This document shows positions 19,316 to 29,826 of a DNA stretch of 64,000 nucleotides, piece after piece. The DNA lies in the NCBI GenBank assembly GCA_012735585.1, contig JAAYGX010000108.1, positions 1-64,000 on the forward strand. The letters are read 5' to 3'. Numbering within the stretch: position 1 is the first letter of the stretch; each line of letters opens with the position of its first letter. The notes beneath the pieces were generated by a model. That model was not told where the DNA came from. It saw nothing but the letters and a program-made list of their open reading frames with translations, and did not search any database. Position numbers and translations under genes: made by a program. The DNA is from Tissierella sp. GTDB taxonomy: Bacteria; Bacillota; Clostridia; Tissierellales; Tissierellaceae.

Positions 19316-20610
19316 TGAACAAAGTTGCATTTCATACTTTAGGATGCAAAGTAAATCAATATGAGACTGAAGCTATGGAAAAGATGTTTGAAGATAAAGG
19401 ATATGCTATTGTTAAGGAAGACGAGGCAGCAGACGTCTATGTAATTAATACTTGTACCGTAACCAATCTGTCAGATAGAAAATCTAGACAATTTATTAGA
19501 AGGGTTAAAAAGATAAACCATAACTCTATAGTCGCAGTAGTAGGCTGTTATTCACAAGTTTCCCCAGAGGAAGTTGAAAATATCGAAGGTGTAGATGTAA
19601 TCATAGGGACTAGTGATAGAAACAAAATCGTAGAGCTTTGTGAAAAGGCAAAGGATGACAATCAAAAGATCAATATCGTAAGAAGTATCAAAACCTACGA
19701 TGAGTTTGAAGAAATAAATGTAGATGATATAAAGTCTATGACTAGAGCATATATCAAAATACAAGATGGGTGCAATCAGTTTTGCTCTTATTGTATCATA
19801 CCTTATGCAAGAGGGCCGATTAGAAGTAGACAAATACATGATATAATAGATGAAACTGAGAAACTAAAGTCAGCAGGATTTAAGGAAGTTGTCCTTACTG
19901 GTATCCATGTTGCATCCTATGGTAAGGATTTAGGAGATACAAGATTAGATAGTGTAATTAAAGAAATTGATTCTATTAATGGTATAGAGAGAATTAGACT
20001 AAGTTCCGTAGAGCCTAATTTAATCACCGAGGAATTTATGAATGTTTTAGTAGGATCCAACAAGGTATGTGACCATTTTCATCTTTCTTTACAAAGTGGA
20101 TCAGATAATATACTTAAAAGAATGAATAGAAAATATACCACAGATGAATATAGAGAAAAAGTAGAACTTATAAGAAGATATATGCCAAATGCAGGGATTA
20201 CTACGGATATCATCGTTGGTTTTCCTGGTGAAAGTGATGAGGATTTCGAAGAAACTCTTCAATTTGTAAAGGATATAAAATTTTCCAAAATACAAGTATT
20301 CAAATATTCCCCAAGGAAAGGAACTCCAGCAGCAAAATTTGAAGATCAAATTCATGGCACAATAAAGAATCAGCGAAGTGAAAGATTGATACAGCTAGCT
20401 GATGATTTAATGGAAAAGTTTTATAAAAAGCAAATTGGTAGTACAATGAAGGTACTGTTTGAAGAAGTCAATGAAGGATATTATGAAGGTTACACTTCAA
20501 ACTATATTAGAGTTAAATCTTATTCAGAAAAAGACATTATTGGTCAATTACTTGATGTTAAAATAATTGATAGTGAAGGTGAGTATTTAGTAGGTAAGAT
20601 TGGGAGGTGA
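19315..20610 (+). CDS. mtaB: tRNA t6A37 methylthiotransferase MtaB
   Basis: A 431-aa radical SAM methylthiotransferase that converts t6A37 to ms2t6A37 in tRNA. The N-terminal UPF0004 domain carries Cys in LGCKVNQYE, INTCTV and VVGCYSQ. The radical SAM motif is CNQFCSYC, and a C-terminal TRAM domain follows. The TLGCKVNQYE start marks the MtaB rather than MiaB subfamily. It overlaps rsmE by one base. Confidence 0.95.
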   Translation: MNKVAFHTLGCKVNQYETEAMEKMFEDKGYAIVKEDEAADVYVINTCTVTNLSDRKSRQFIRRVKKINHNSIVAVVGCYSQVSPEEVENIEGVDVIIGTSDRNKIVELCEKAKDDNQKINIVRSIKTYDEFEEINVDDIKSMTRAYIKIQDGCNQFCSYCIIPYARGPIRSRQIHDIIDETEKLKSAGFKEVVLTGIHVASYGKDLGDTRLDSVIKEIDSINGIERIRLSSVEPNLITEEFMNVLVGSNKVCDHFHLSLQSGSDNILKRMNRKYTTDEYREKVELIRRYMPNAGITTDIIVGFPGESDEDFEETLQFVKDIKFSKIQVFKYSPRKGTPAAKFEDQIHGTIKNQRSERLIQLADDLMEKFYKKQIGSTMKVLFEEVNEGYYEGYTSNYIRVKSYSEKDIIGQLLDVKIIDSEGEYLVGKIGR

Positions 20611-20614
20611 AAAA

Positions 20615-20956
20615 ATGGATGATTGTTTGTTTTGTAAGATTATAAATGGTGATATACCAACAGACTTTATCTACCAGGATGAAAAAATCGTAGTTTTTAA
20701 AGATATCAGCCCTCAAGCTCCTGTTCATTTGTTATTTGTTCCTAGAGAACATATTGGATCAGCCGATGATATCAATCAAGAAAATTCTCATCTAATAGGC
20801 CATATTTTTGAAATAGCTACCAGATTAGCAAAGGAAAATAATTTGATTCAAGGGTATCGAATAGTGAACAATTGCAAGGAACATGGAGGACAATCTGTAG
20901 ATCATATTCATTTTCATCTAATAGGTGGAAGGCAAATGCAATGGCCTCCAGGTTAA
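20615..20956 (+). CDS. hinT: HIT family protein (HinT-like purine phosphoramidase)
   Basis: A 113-aa HIT hydrolase. N-terminal CLFCKIINGDIP and the catalytic histidine triad HIHFHLIGG are near the C-terminus, which ends in the HinT-typical WPPG. It hydrolyses AMP attached to amines. Start ATG 20615 follows GGGAGGTG; a longer frame into mtaB lacks support. Confidence 0.95.
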   Translation: MDDCLFCKIINGDIPTDFIYQDEKIVVFKDISPQAPVHLLFVPREHIGSADDINQENSHLIGHIFEIATRLAKENNLIQGYRIVNNCKEHGGQSVDHIHFHLIGGRQMQWPPG

Positions 20957-21007
20957 AATTAAGTTGATTCAATACATCCTTTATGATTCATAGGTTACAA
21001 ATTATGG

Positions 21008-21036
21008 TTGAAATATGCCATTATATAATGTATAAT
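21008..21036 (+). promoter_or_regulatory. Sigma-A type promoter for rpsU
   Basis: TTGAAA, a 17-bp spacer and a perfect TATAAT at 21031-21036, giving a leader of about 65 nt. Confidence 0.8.
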
Positions 21037-21109
21037 ATCTTAGTGTGCAATCCTTAACCAAGATATGGTATGCATTAACTCTAATAGTAGTGAGGGGAGG
21101 GAGAAGTAT

Positions 21110-21292
21110 ATGTCAGAAATTAAAGTAGGCGAAAATGAATCTCTTGATAATGCTCTAAAAAGATTTAAAAGACAATGTGCGCGTTCTGGCGTTTTAGGGG
21201 AAGTTAGGAAGAGAGAACACTATGAAAAACCTAGCGTGAGGAAAAAATTAAAATCTGAAGCCGCAAGAAAAAAGAAACATTCAAAGTTTTAA
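21110..21292 (+). CDS. rpsU: 30S ribosomal protein S21
   Basis: A 60-aa basic protein with the S21 signature ([25 protein letters not shown]) and a lysine-rich tail. It takes part in small-subunit function at initiation. ATG 21110 follows GGGGAGGGAG; an earlier in-frame ATG at 21065 would add a non-conserved extension. Confidence 0.96.
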   Translation: MSEIKVGENESLDNALKRFKRQCARSGVLGEVRKREHYEKPSVRKKLKSEAARKKKHSKF

Positions 21293-21307
21293 TAAGAAGG
21301 TGAAAAT

Positions 21308-21760
21308 ATGTCCCTTAAAGAAAGACTTATGGAAGATATGAAAAATTCCATGAAAAACAAAGATACTATTAGAAAAAATACTATTACTATGGTTCGTGCT
21401 GCTATTAAGCAAAGAGAAGTCGATGAAAGAATTGATTTGTCTGACGAAGATATATTGGATATAATAGCAAAACAGTTAAAAGAAAAAAGGGTTGCCATTG
21501 AAGAATTCCAAAGAGGAAATAGACAGGATTTAGTTGAATTAACAAATTCCGAAATAGAGATTCTCTTGGAGTATCTCCCCGAACAACTTTCAGATGATGA
21601 AGTTGAGAAGATAGTATTAGAAGTAATCAACGAACTTAATGCAACATCTATGAAAGAAATTGGATTAATAATGAAAGCTGTGATGCCAAAAGTTAAAGGC
21701 AGAACAGATGGAAATAAAGTTAATAATATAGTAAGAAAAATATTTCAAAAGCCTGAGTGA
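21308..21760 (+). CDS. yqeY: GatB/YqeY domain protein
   Basis: A 150-aa helical protein of the YqeY family, related to the tail domain of GatB that contacts tRNA. Motifs are RKNTITMVRAAIKQREVDER and YLPEQLSDDE. Its precise role is unknown; pairing with rpsU is conserved in Firmicutes. It is 15 nt after rpsU and ends in a terminator hairpin that includes its stop codon. Confidence 0.92.
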   Translation: MSLKERLMEDMKNSMKNKDTIRKNTITMVRAAIKQREVDERIDLSDEDILDIIAKQLKEKRVAIEEFQRGNRQDLVELTNSEIEILLEYLPEQLSDDEVEKIVLEVINELNATSMKEIGLIMKAVMPKVKGRTDGNKVNNIVRKIFQKPE

Positions 21761-21777
21761 TTCACTCAGGCTTTTTT
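21751..21777 (+). terminator. Terminator after yqeY
   Basis: GCCTGAGTG pairs with CACTCAGGC around a short loop, followed by six T residues; the yqeY TGA lies in the stem. Confidence 0.92.
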
Positions 21778-21887
21778 GGGCTAAATTAATTTCTTTGTTA
21801 GAAATTTAATAATTGGGTAGAAATAAAATGATTGGTTTATTAATAATAAGATACATAGACAAATAATATGAATGGAGGTGATAAAAT

Positions 21888-23177
21888 TTGAAAAAAATGA
21901 GATTGTTTACGATTGTTTTGATTGTATTATTGATGATGATACCAAACCTTAGTTTTGGTGAATCAAATGATAAAGTATATATTGTTCCAATAAATGGAGA
22001 AATAAATAGGGCAACTAGGAATTATGTAAAGGATGTCCTTAATGATTTAAATAACAAAAATGATGTTGCGGCGGTTATATTTGAAATAGACACCTTTGGT
22101 GGACTAATTGATGAAGCCAGCAATATCAAAGATTTGATTATATCTACCAATATTCCGACAATATCCTTTGTCAACAACAAAGCAGCATCTGCTGGAGTTT
22201 TGATTACTATTGCAAGTGAAAATGTAGTCATGTCACCAAGTGCAATGATAGGATCTGCTGAAACAATTCCAAACACTGAAAAAGTATTATCTATGTGGCG
22301 AGCATGGCTTAGGGACACTGCAAACTATCGAGGGAGAAATTCTGATATAATCGAGGCTATGGCTGATAGTGATATTGTAGTAGAAGGTATTAGTGAACGT
22401 GGTAAATTAGTCAATCTTACTTCACAGGAGGCTTTGACCCATGGTATCGCTGATTATATTTCCAACGACTATAGAGATATCGCTGAGCATTTTGGCTATG
22501 GTAATGCTGAGATCGTTGAAAAGAATGAAAGTATGCAAATAAAGTTGTCAAAATATATTTCTAATCCATATTTGAGCAGTATTTTATTGACAATAGCTTT
22601 TATAGGTCTGGTTATTGAAATTATGACTCCTGGTTTTGGTCTTGGGGGAACTATAAGCATCATCGGATTTGGACTATATTTCGGTGGGAATATATTAGCT
22701 GGTAACTCCAATTGGACATCTTTAGCTCTATTTGTTTTAGGTATCGTATTGTTGGTAATTGAAATAATAGTACCTGGTTTTGGTTTACCTGGAATCAGTG
22801 GAATTTTATTTGTTCTAATAGGGATAATATTGGCAATGGATTCTTTTGCCAATGCAATATTGTCTATAAGTATTGCAATAATTATTACTACAATTATTGG
22901 GATCATGTTGGTGAAGCGAGGGTTTAAGAGTCAATTATTTAATTCGATTGTTCTTAACAATCAAACTAATAAGGAAAAAGGTTATTTAAGCTCAGAGGCT
23001 GATGAAAATCTTATCTCTAAAGAGGGTATAGCTGTGTCTGAACTTAGGCCAAGTGGTTTTATCGATATAGATGGTAAGCGTATAGATGCTTTGTCTGATG
23101 AAGGATATATATCTAAGGGAACAGCAGTTAAAATTGTTAAAATTGAAGGATCAAAAATATTTGTTAGGAGGATTTAA
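21888..23177 (+). CDS. NfeD-family membrane protease (NfeD1b)
   Basis: A 429-aa protein with an N-terminal signal peptide (about residues 1-25), a ClpP-like serine protease domain containing [10 protein letters not shown] (Ser nucleophile) and [11 protein letters not shown], about four transmembrane helices at 230-345, and a C-terminal OB-fold NfeD domain. These proteins partner flotillin-like proteins in membrane microdomains, and a flotillin gene follows after 2 nt. Equivalent to yqeZ of Bacillus. The TTG start follows GGAGGTGAT. Confidence 0.9.
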   Translation: MKKMRLFTIVLIVLLMMIPNLSFGESNDKVYIVPINGEINRATRNYVKDVLNDLNNKNDVAAVIFEIDTFGGLIDEASNIKDLIISTNIPTISFVNNKAASAGVLITIASENVVMSPSAMIGSAETIPNTEKVLSMWRAWLRDTANYRGRNSDIIEAMADSDIVVEGISERGKLVNLTSQEALTHGIADYISNDYRDIAEHFGYGNAEIVEKNESMQIKLSKYISNPYLSSILLTIAFIGLVIEIMTPGFGLGGTISIIGFGLYFGGNILAGNSNWTSLALFVLGIVLLVIEIIVPGFGLPGISGILFVLIGIILAMDSFANAILSISIAIIITTIIGIMLVKRGFKSQLFNSIVLNNQTNKEKGYLSSEADENLISKEGIAVSELRPSGFIDIDGKRIDALSDEGYISKGTAVKIVKIEGSKIFVRRI

Positions 23178-23179
23178 TT

Positions 23180-24172
23180 ATGTTAGCTAATGCGTCAGTA
23201 TTTTTTACTTTTGGTATTGCTTTAATTATTATCATATTGGTAATGTTATTTTTCTCTTTTGTTCCAGTGGGGCTATGGATTACAGCATATTTCTCTGGAA
23301 TTAAGATTAAAATATCAACCTTAATTGGTATGAGACTTAGAAGGGTTGCACCATCTAGAATTGTTAATCCTTTGATCAAAGCATCAAAGGGCGGACTGGA
23401 TATCGATATTAATGAATTAGAAGCACATTTTCTAGCTGGCGGTAATGTAAATACTGTGGTGGATGCTCTTATTGCAGCACAAAGAGCAAACATTCCATTG
23501 ACATTTGAAAGAGCTGCAGCAATTGATTTGGCAGGTAGGAATGTATTAGAGGCAGTACAGGTATCAGTTAATCCAAAAGTAATTGAAACACCGTTAATTG
23601 CAGCGGTTGCTAAAAATGGTATAGAAGTAATGGTAAAGGCAAGGGTTACTGTAAGAGCTAATATTGAGAGATTGGTTGGTGGAGCGGGAGAGGAAACTAT
23701 TATTGCCCGTGTAGGTGAAGGTATTGTTACTACAGTAGGTAGTTCGAATACTCATGAAGATGTACTAGAAAATCCTGATAGTATTTCACAAACCGTATTA
23801 TCTAAAGGATTGGATTCAGGTACTGCATTTGAAATACTTTCCATAGATATAGCTGACATAGATATAGGTAGAAACATTGGTGCAAAACTTTTAACGGATC
23901 AAGCTGAAGCAGACAAGAATATTGCACAGGCAAGGGCAGAGGAGAGAAGAGCCATGGCTGTTGCTAGGGAACAAGAAGAAAAAGCCGAAGTTCAACACAT
24001 GAGAGCTAAGGTAATTGAGGCTGAAGCAGAGGTACCTCTAGCTATGGCTGAGGCGTTTAGAAAAGGGAATCTAGGAGTTATGGATTATTATAATATGAAA
24101 AATATACTTGCGGATACCGATATGAGATCCTCTATATCTAAGATTTCAGATGAAGGCAAAGACCAAAAATAG
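23180..24172 (+). CDS. floA: Flotillin-like protein FloA
   Basis: A 330-aa YqfA/FloA scaffold of bacterial membrane microdomains. One N-terminal membrane hairpin spans about residues 5-40. An SPFH-like region follows ([20 protein letters not shown]), then an Ala/Glu-rich coiled region ([20 protein letters not shown]). It is 2 nt after the NfeD gene, which implies coupling. The downstream yqfC/yqfD order is standard. Confidence 0.95.
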   Translation: MLANASVFFTFGIALIIIILVMLFFSFVPVGLWITAYFSGIKIKISTLIGMRLRRVAPSRIVNPLIKASKGGLDIDINELEAHFLAGGNVNTVVDALIAAQRANIPLTFERAAAIDLAGRNVLEAVQVSVNPKVIETPLIAAVAKNGIEVMVKARVTVRANIERLVGGAGEETIIARVGEGIVTTVGSSNTHEDVLENPDSISQTVLSKGLDSGTAFEILSIDIADIDIGRNIGAKLLTDQAEADKNIAQARAEERRAMAVAREQEEKAEVQHMRAKVIEAEAEVPLAMAEAFRKGNLGVMDYYNMKNILADTDMRSSISKISDEGKDQK

Positions 24173-24183
24173 GATGTGATTAA

Positions 24184-24684
24184 ATGGAATCAATTATATT
24201 TTTTGTAATAGCCATAGCAATTAATCTTGTTTTTAAAAGCGCAAATGATAAGAAGAAAATTGAGCAGGCTCGAAAAAAAAGAGTTGAGCAATTAGGAAAT
24301 AATCCAACGACAAATAGAGCTGATAAAGTTCAAAGTAAGACATTGACAGATAAAAATATGAAATCAAGAGAAATTCTGATTGCGAAAGATAGAGAAAAAG
24401 AACGTGAAAATAGAATTAAAGAAAGGAATAATTATAATCCTGGGAAGTATAATTATACAATACAAGAGGTTGAATCTAAAAAATCTACTGGTAGAGAAAA
24501 TTATGCTGAAAGAGATAATCTAGAAAGACTTAAAAGAGAGAAAGAAGAATTAAAAGCTAAACAACTAGAGGCACAAAAAGAGATTAGAAAAGGGTTTGAG
24601 AAAAAAAGGCTTGTAAATGCAATAATTTGGTCTGAAATCTTAGGTGAACCTAAAAGTATTCAAAACCTTAAAAAGGGCATGTAA
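24184..24684 (+). CDS. Charged single-pass membrane protein, unknown
   Basis: A 166-aa protein with one N-terminal hydrophobic helix (residues 3-18), then a long, very charged Lys/Glu/Arg region with coiled-coil character, and a short C-terminal hydrophobic motif (LVNAIIWSEILGEPKS). I do not recognise a family. It is 11 nt after floA and probably in the same transcript, so a role at the membrane with FloA/NfeD is possible but not shown. Confidence 0.75.
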   Translation: MESIIFFVIAIAINLVFKSANDKKKIEQARKKRVEQLGNNPTTNRADKVQSKTLTDKNMKSREILIAKDREKERENRIKERNNYNPGKYNYTIQEVESKKSTGRENYAERDNLERLKREKEELKAKQLEAQKEIRKGFEKKRLVNAIIWSEILGEPKSIQNLKKGM

Positions 24685-24700
24685 AACATGCTCTTTTTTT
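24670..24700 (+). terminator. Terminator after the floA unit
   Basis: AAGGGCATGT / ACATGCTCTT stem with one wobble pair and an AAA loop, followed by seven T residues. It separates the nfeD-floA unit from yqfC. Confidence 0.88.
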
Positions 24701-24805
24701 ATATGTCAAGCATATCCAAGGCATATAAGTTAATACATATTAGAGATTTCATGCATCTGTAATAGTCTACTTGATTTATGCATATTATTAGTAGGAGGGA
24801 TATGT

Positions 24806-25084
24806 ATGAAAAAAGGTATAGATGATTTTAAAATGTCTCTTACAGACGCCCTAGAGTTGCCTCTAGATGTTGCCCTAGATTTACCTAAGATAATTCTAGT
24901 GGGAAATGTAAAAATAAATATTACCAACCATAAAGGAATTATAGAATACACCAATGAGCTAATTAGAATAAACAGTAAAATAGGTATGATAAAAATTACT
25001 GGAAAAACATTGGAGATAAAAAATGTACTTATGGAAGAAATAACTGTTAATGGATTTATTGACAAAGTTGAAATAATTAGCTAG
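24806..25084 (+). CDS. yqfC: Sporulation protein YqfC
   Basis: A 92-aa protein of the YabP/YqfC family, made in the mother cell during sporulation. Motifs are ALELPLDVALDLPKI and NHKGIIEYTNELIRI. It pairs with YqfD, 10 nt downstream. The ATG follows TAGGAGGG. A mother-cell sigma-E promoter is expected in the 100-nt gap but I could not place it with confidence. Confidence 0.9.
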   Translation: MKKGIDDFKMSLTDALELPLDVALDLPKIILVGNVKINITNHKGIIEYTNELIRINSKIGMIKITGKTLEIKNVLMEEITVNGFIDKVEIIS

Positions 25085-25094
25085 AGGTGTTGAG

Positions 25095-26288
25095 ATGCTT
25101 GCTATAAAAATATGGAATTATCTAAAGGGATATGTTATTATTAGAATTAAAGGATTGACACTGGAAAGATTGTTGAATTTAGCACTTTCAAAGGATATTT
25201 ATCTATGGGATGTAAATAGAATAAATGCCACAACTATTGAAGCAACGGTTTCCCTAGAAGGCTTAAGTGCACTAGAAGAGATAGTTACCAAATCAGGCTG
25301 TAGAGTTGAGATTATAGGAAAAATTGGACTACCGTATATACTTGATAGACTTAAATATAGAAAGATGTTTGTATTTGGAATCGTCATATTTGTAGCTCTT
25401 ATGGTTGCCTTATCCAATATAATATGGGTGATAGAAATAATTGGAGCAGAACAAATCCCATCTGATGAAATTGTTCAATTACTAAAAGATAATCAGATAA
25501 AAGTGGGAAAATTTAAGAAACAAATTGATACCTCTGAAGTAGAAGGGATAATTCTAAAGAATTATGACTATTTATCATTTTTAGATATACAAATTAACGG
25601 AGTAAAGATGACAATAGATTTAAAAGAAATGGATATAGATCCAGAAAGGGTGGATACATCCTATCCTTGTAATATTGTTGCTAGAAAAAAAGGTGTCATA
25701 GTAAAAATAATTGCTAAAAACGGAAAAGCAATAGTTGAAAAGGGAAAAATAGTGGAGGAGAATGAAATATTGATTTCTGGTGTAATGGATAGCGAAACAT
25801 CTGATGATACATATTTAGTTCATGCTGAAGGGGAAGTATTGGCTCAGACCACATATTCTCATCTTGTTGAAGTACCTATAGTTAAATTAGAAAAGAAAGA
25901 AACTGGAAAGGTATATAAACAAAGAGGTATCTCCGTAAACGAAAAAGGTATCAGATTTTTATCAGGCAATATCCCTTATGAAAATTATGTAGAGGAAGTT
26001 GTAGAAAAGGATATAATAAATCTTAACTGGCTAAATATTGATTTACCATTTAAAATTGTAAACTATATATATAGAGAAGTTGATGTTCAAGAAATTAAAC
26101 AGGATATTGAATTTTTGAAAAACTCTACAAAAATTGAAGCAACTAAAGAAATTAACAAGGAGCTAAGAGATACCAGCGAAATTATTTCAAGAAATGCCAT
26201 ACATACTATAGATGGCAATGTCTTGAGAACTAAAGTAACCATAAATAAAATTGAAAACATAGGAAAAGCACAGATAATTTCAAATTAG
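25095..26288 (+). CDS. yqfD: Sporulation protein YqfD
   Basis: A 397-aa membrane protein required for efficient sporulation. The N-terminal soluble part (IRIKGLTLERLLNLAL) is followed by one transmembrane helix near residues 93-115, then a long extracytoplasmic region with the family features GVIVKIIAKNGKA and RKKG. It is translated with yqfC and precedes phoH, as in Bacillus. Confidence 0.93.
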   Translation: MLAIKIWNYLKGYVIIRIKGLTLERLLNLALSKDIYLWDVNRINATTIEATVSLEGLSALEEIVTKSGCRVEIIGKIGLPYILDRLKYRKMFVFGIVIFVALMVALSNIIWVIEIIGAEQIPSDEIVQLLKDNQIKVGKFKKQIDTSEVEGIILKNYDYLSFLDIQINGVKMTIDLKEMDIDPERVDTSYPCNIVARKKGVIVKIIAKNGKAIVEKGKIVEENEILISGVMDSETSDDTYLVHAEGEVLAQTTYSHLVEVPIVKLEKKETGKVYKQRGISVNEKGIRFLSGNIPYENYVEEVVEKDIINLNWLNIDLPFKIVNYIYREVDVQEIKQDIEFLKNSTKIEATKEINKELRDTSEIISRNAIHTIDGNVLRTKVTINKIENIGKAQIISN

Positions 26289-26299
26289 GAGGCCAAAAT

Positions 26300-27268
26300 T
26301 TGCAAAAGACTTTAGAAAAGCGTATTATGATTGAAAACAATAATATTATGAGTGAAATATTTGGAGAACTAGACGAAAATATTAAAATAATTGAAAATGA
26401 ATTAGATATTAAAGTAATCGTTGGTGATGGTGAGATCAAATTATTAGGCAATGAAGCCAGTCTTATTCCAGCTGAAAGACTTATTTATAATCTAATCGAT
26501 ATCATAAAAGTTCAAAAAAAATTGGATAAACGTGATTTAAGATACACCATAAAACTAATAAATGAAGGCAAAGATGATCAGATAAAGGATTTATTAAATG
26601 AAGTAATCTGTGTGACTTCGACGGGTAAAAGTATCAAACCAAAAACCCTAGGTCAAAAGAGATATCTAGATGCCATTAAAAAAAGTGATATCGTATTTGG
26701 TATAGGTCCAGCGGGAACAGGTAAGACCTATCTAGCAATGGCTATGGCAGCTCAAGCATTTAAAAACAAACAAGTAAATAGAATCATTCTCACAAGACCG
26801 GCTGTAGAAGCGGGAGAGAATCTAGGATTTTTGCCTGGTGACTTACAAGAGAAAGTTGACCCATATTTAAGACCTTTATATGATGCCTTATTTGATATTC
26901 TAGGGTATGAAAATTACTTAAGATATATGGAAAAAGGATTGATAGAGGTTGCACCTCTTGCATATATGAGGGGAAGGACATTGGATTCAGCATATGTTAT
27001 ATTAGATGAAGCTCAAAACACGACAAATGAACAAATGAAGATGTTTCTAACAAGGTTAGGTTATGGCTCAAAGGCTATTATAACAGGTGATGTGACCCAA
27101 ATTGACTTGCCTAAAGGCAAAGAATCGGGTCTTAAGACTGTATCTAGGATTTTAGAAGGTGTAGATGGAATAGATTTAGTATATTTATCCAAATTTGATA
27201 TAGTGAGGCATCCATTAGTTCAAAGAATAATCGAAGCATATGAAAGGTATGAAAACAAACAAAAGTAA
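26300..27268 (+). CDS. phoH: PhoH family ATPase
   Basis: A 322-aa cytoplasmic P-loop ATPase. The Walker A motif is GPAGTGKTYLA, and the Walker B region is YVILDEAQNTT with ITGDVTQIDLP. An N-terminal KH-like segment supports RNA binding. It probably acts in RNA metabolism beside YbeY, found two genes on. The TTG start follows TTAGGAGGCC. Confidence 0.95.
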   Translation: MQKTLEKRIMIENNNIMSEIFGELDENIKIIENELDIKVIVGDGEIKLLGNEASLIPAERLIYNLIDIIKVQKKLDKRDLRYTIKLINEGKDDQIKDLLNEVICVTSTGKSIKPKTLGQKRYLDAIKKSDIVFGIGPAGTGKTYLAMAMAAQAFKNKQVNRIILTRPAVEAGENLGFLPGDLQEKVDPYLRPLYDALFDILGYENYLRYMEKGLIEVAPLAYMRGRTLDSAYVILDEAQNTTNEQMKMFLTRLGYGSKAIITGDVTQIDLPKGKESGLKTVSRILEGVDGIDLVYLSKFDIVRHPLVQRIIEAYERYENKQK

Positions 27269-27291
27269 AGTTCCAAAAAGGGGGATTACCT

Positions 27292-29358
27292 TTGGAAAAA
27301 ATGAGAGTGAAGAAATTCAAGAAAATCAACTTTAGGTTTGATAATAAAAAAATTATTAATATGCTATTGCTATTTTCTTTTACGGCAATACTTTTTTTTA
27401 TAAGCTTCTTAAGGCTTGAAGGAAATAAACTAAACATTGTACCAGGAGATCGAGCAGAGACAGATATACGAGCTACTAAGGAAATAATTGATGAGATTGG
27501 TACTGAAAACTTAAGACAAGAGGCTTATAATAGGGTTCAACCTAAGTATAGAATTACTCCTTCAGTACAGATTAGTATGAAAGATTCTATTTCTAATCTA
27601 TTTGATACAATTAGAGACTATAAAATTCAAACGAATATAAGTAATTATAGGAAGCTTGAGTTGATACAGGAAAGCTTAGAGTTTGAAATGAGTAATGATG
27701 ATATATCGAATCTACTCAGAATGGAATATACAGAGCTTAATAGTTTCGAAAACACTTTGTTGGATTTAGTCAATCAATTAATGGGAATAGGTGTTAGAGA
27801 AGAAGACTTGGAATACGAAAAAGGAAATCTAAGTGCTACCTTTGAAACCCTAAACCTAACAGAGACTCAGAAGAATCTTGGCGATACATTGATATCTCAA
27901 ACAATTAAGTCAAATAAATTTGTTGATGAACTGGAGACTAAAAGGATTAGAGATATAGCTGTAGCTAATGTTGAGGATCTAGTAGTTAAAGAAAATGAAA
28001 TTATAGCTATTGAAGGTGAGTTGATCAATAGACAAAAATATGAATTAATCAAAGAGTCTGGTTTGTTAAAGGATTCTGATGTAAAAGATATAGATGCTAA
28101 AATAGGTATTGTTTTACTAGTTGTATCAGGGGTCCTAGCCCTATTTGGATATATTTATTTCTTTAATCCTAATATTTTAAATGACAATAGATTTGCTGTC
28201 TTTATAATCATAATGATACTTACTATACTATTATCCCAAGGTTTATATGTAGTCTCTCCATATTTGTTGCCAGCTTCAGTTGGGGGCTTATTAGTATCTA
28301 TATTGATCAACCCAATATTAGGAGTTATTGCTAATGTTTTACTAACACTGTTTCTAGGCTTAGTATTAGGTTTAGATACTAGTTTAATTGCCATGCTACT
28401 CATAGGAGGTACTTTAGCAATCTATCCTATAGTTCAGCAAAAGCAAAGATCCAATATATTACTCAGCGGTATAATTATGTCTATTATAAATATGGTAGTT
28501 ATTACATCTTTTGGCCTAATCAAAGGTTTAAGCGGAAGGGAAATATTGATTAGGGATTTACAAGTATTTTTAAATGGCATTATAACTATTATTATAACTA
28601 TAGGTTCATTACCTCTGTGGGAAAATTTGTTTTCGATTTTAACTCCAATAAAACTCTTAGAATTATCAAATCCAAACCATCCACTGCTGAAAAGATTATT
28701 GGTAGAAGCACCAGGAACTTACCACCATAGTCTAATGGTAGGAAATCTAAGTGAAGCAGCAGCAGATTCCATAGGTGGAAATTCATTACTAGTAAGAGTA
28801 GGGGCTTATTATCACGATATAGGAAAATTATATAAACCATATTATTTTAAAGAGAATCAGTTTGGAATGTCAAATCCTCATGATTTACTTGAGCCTTATG
28901 AAAGTGCAAAAATTATCCTTGCCCATGTTACTGAAGGGATTAAATTAGCTAAGGAGAAAAAACTGCCTAAGGAAATCATAGAATTTATAGATGAACACCA
29001 TGGTACTACAAGTGTTGCTTATTTCTATTATAAAGCAAAGGAAAAGGATCCTTTAGTAGATATAGAGGACTTTAAATATAAAGGCAAAAAACCTCAAAGT
29101 AAAGAGACTGCCTTAGTTATGTTAGCGGATTCTGTAGAAGCTGCAGTACGATCTATAAAAGAGCCTACTAGAGAAAAAGTGGAAGAAATGGTCAATAAAG
29201 TTGTTAAAGGCAAGATCAATGATGGACAATTATCTGAATGTGATATAACCAATAAAGATATAAGTATTACTATAAATATTTTTATAAATATGTTATTAAG
29301 CATATATCATGATAGAATTGAGTATCCAAATATTGAAACGATAGGGGAAGAAGGTTAG
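27292..29358 (+). CDS. pgpH: HD-domain c-di-AMP phosphodiesterase PgpH (YqfF)
   Basis: A 688-aa 7TM-HD protein. One N-terminal helix is followed by an extracellular 7TMR-HDED domain (about residues 40-260), then seven transmembrane helices (about 265-450) and a cytoplasmic HD domain with GTYHHSLMVGN, VGAYYHDIGKL and EHHGTT. PgpH of Listeria degrades c-di-AMP to pApA. The TTG start follows a GGGGGA ribosome site. It sits between phoH and ybeY as usual. Confidence 0.93.
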   Translation: MEKMRVKKFKKINFRFDNKKIINMLLLFSFTAILFFISFLRLEGNKLNIVPGDRAETDIRATKEIIDEIGTENLRQEAYNRVQPKYRITPSVQISMKDSISNLFDTIRDYKIQTNISNYRKLELIQESLEFEMSNDDISNLLRMEYTELNSFENTLLDLVNQLMGIGVREEDLEYEKGNLSATFETLNLTETQKNLGDTLISQTIKSNKFVDELETKRIRDIAVANVEDLVVKENEIIAIEGELINRQKYELIKESGLLKDSDVKDIDAKIGIVLLVVSGVLALFGYIYFFNPNILNDNRFAVFIIIMILTILLSQGLYVVSPYLLPASVGGLLVSILINPILGVIANVLLTLFLGLVLGLDTSLIAMLLIGGTLAIYPIVQQKQRSNILLSGIIMSIINMVVITSFGLIKGLSGREILIRDLQVFLNGIITIIITIGSLPLWENLFSILTPIKLLELSNPNHPLLKRLLVEAPGTYHHSLMVGNLSEAAADSIGGNSLLVRVGAYYHDIGKLYKPYYFKENQFGMSNPHDLLEPYESAKIILAHVTEGIKLAKEKKLPKEIIEFIDEHHGTTSVAYFYYKAKEKDPLVDIEDFKYKGKKPQSKETALVMLADSVEAAVRSIKEPTREKVEEMVNKVVKGKINDGQLSECDITNKDISITINIFINMLLSIYHDRIEYPNIETIGEEG

Positions 29359-29360
29359 TT

Positions 29361-29822
29361 ATGGAAATTTATATAGATAACAGACAATCAGAGATAAATA
29401 TAAGCGAGTACATGGAAGAATTATTCCAAAAGGTTATTAAGGAATCATTACTAGTTGAAGGTAAAAGCCTAGACTATGAGGTCTCAGTATCCTTAGTTGA
29501 CAATAGTGAGATTAAAGAGCTAAATAGAGATTATAGAGGTGTAGACAATGAGACGGATGTTCTGTCTTTTCCACTTGATGATGACTTTGGTATGGATTTA
29601 CCTCTATTAGGAGATATCATCATATCTGTAGAAAAGGCAGTGGAACAAGCAGAGGAATACGGTCATAGTCTGGAAAGAGAATTAGCCTATTTAACAGCCC
29701 ATAGTATGTTTCATTTAATGGGATATGATCATATGGAGAAAGAAGAAAAAGAAATAATGAGAAGTAAGGAAAAGCTTGTAATGCAAAATGTAGGATTATT
29801 TAAATTTGACAAAGGGGAATAA
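29361..29822 (+). CDS. ybeY: Endoribonuclease YbeY
   Basis: A 153-aa zinc-dependent RNase for 16S rRNA 3'-end maturation and ribosome quality control. The metal motif HSMFHLMGYDH (H-x3-H-x5-H) is complete, and LNRDYRGVDNETDVLSFP matches the family. It is 2 nt after pgpH. Confidence 0.96.
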   Translation: MEIYIDNRQSEINISEYMEELFQKVIKESLLVEGKSLDYEVSVSLVDNSEIKELNRDYRGVDNETDVLSFPLDDDFGMDLPLLGDIIISVEKAVEQAEEYGHSLERELAYLTAHSMFHLMGYDHMEKEEKEIMRSKEKLVMQNVGLFKFDKGE

Positions 29823-29826
29823 ATTT

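Noticed and set aside
22496-22906. A 136-codon minus-strand ORF
   Set aside because: It is the antisense shadow of the membrane helices of the NfeD protein, with no ribosome site.
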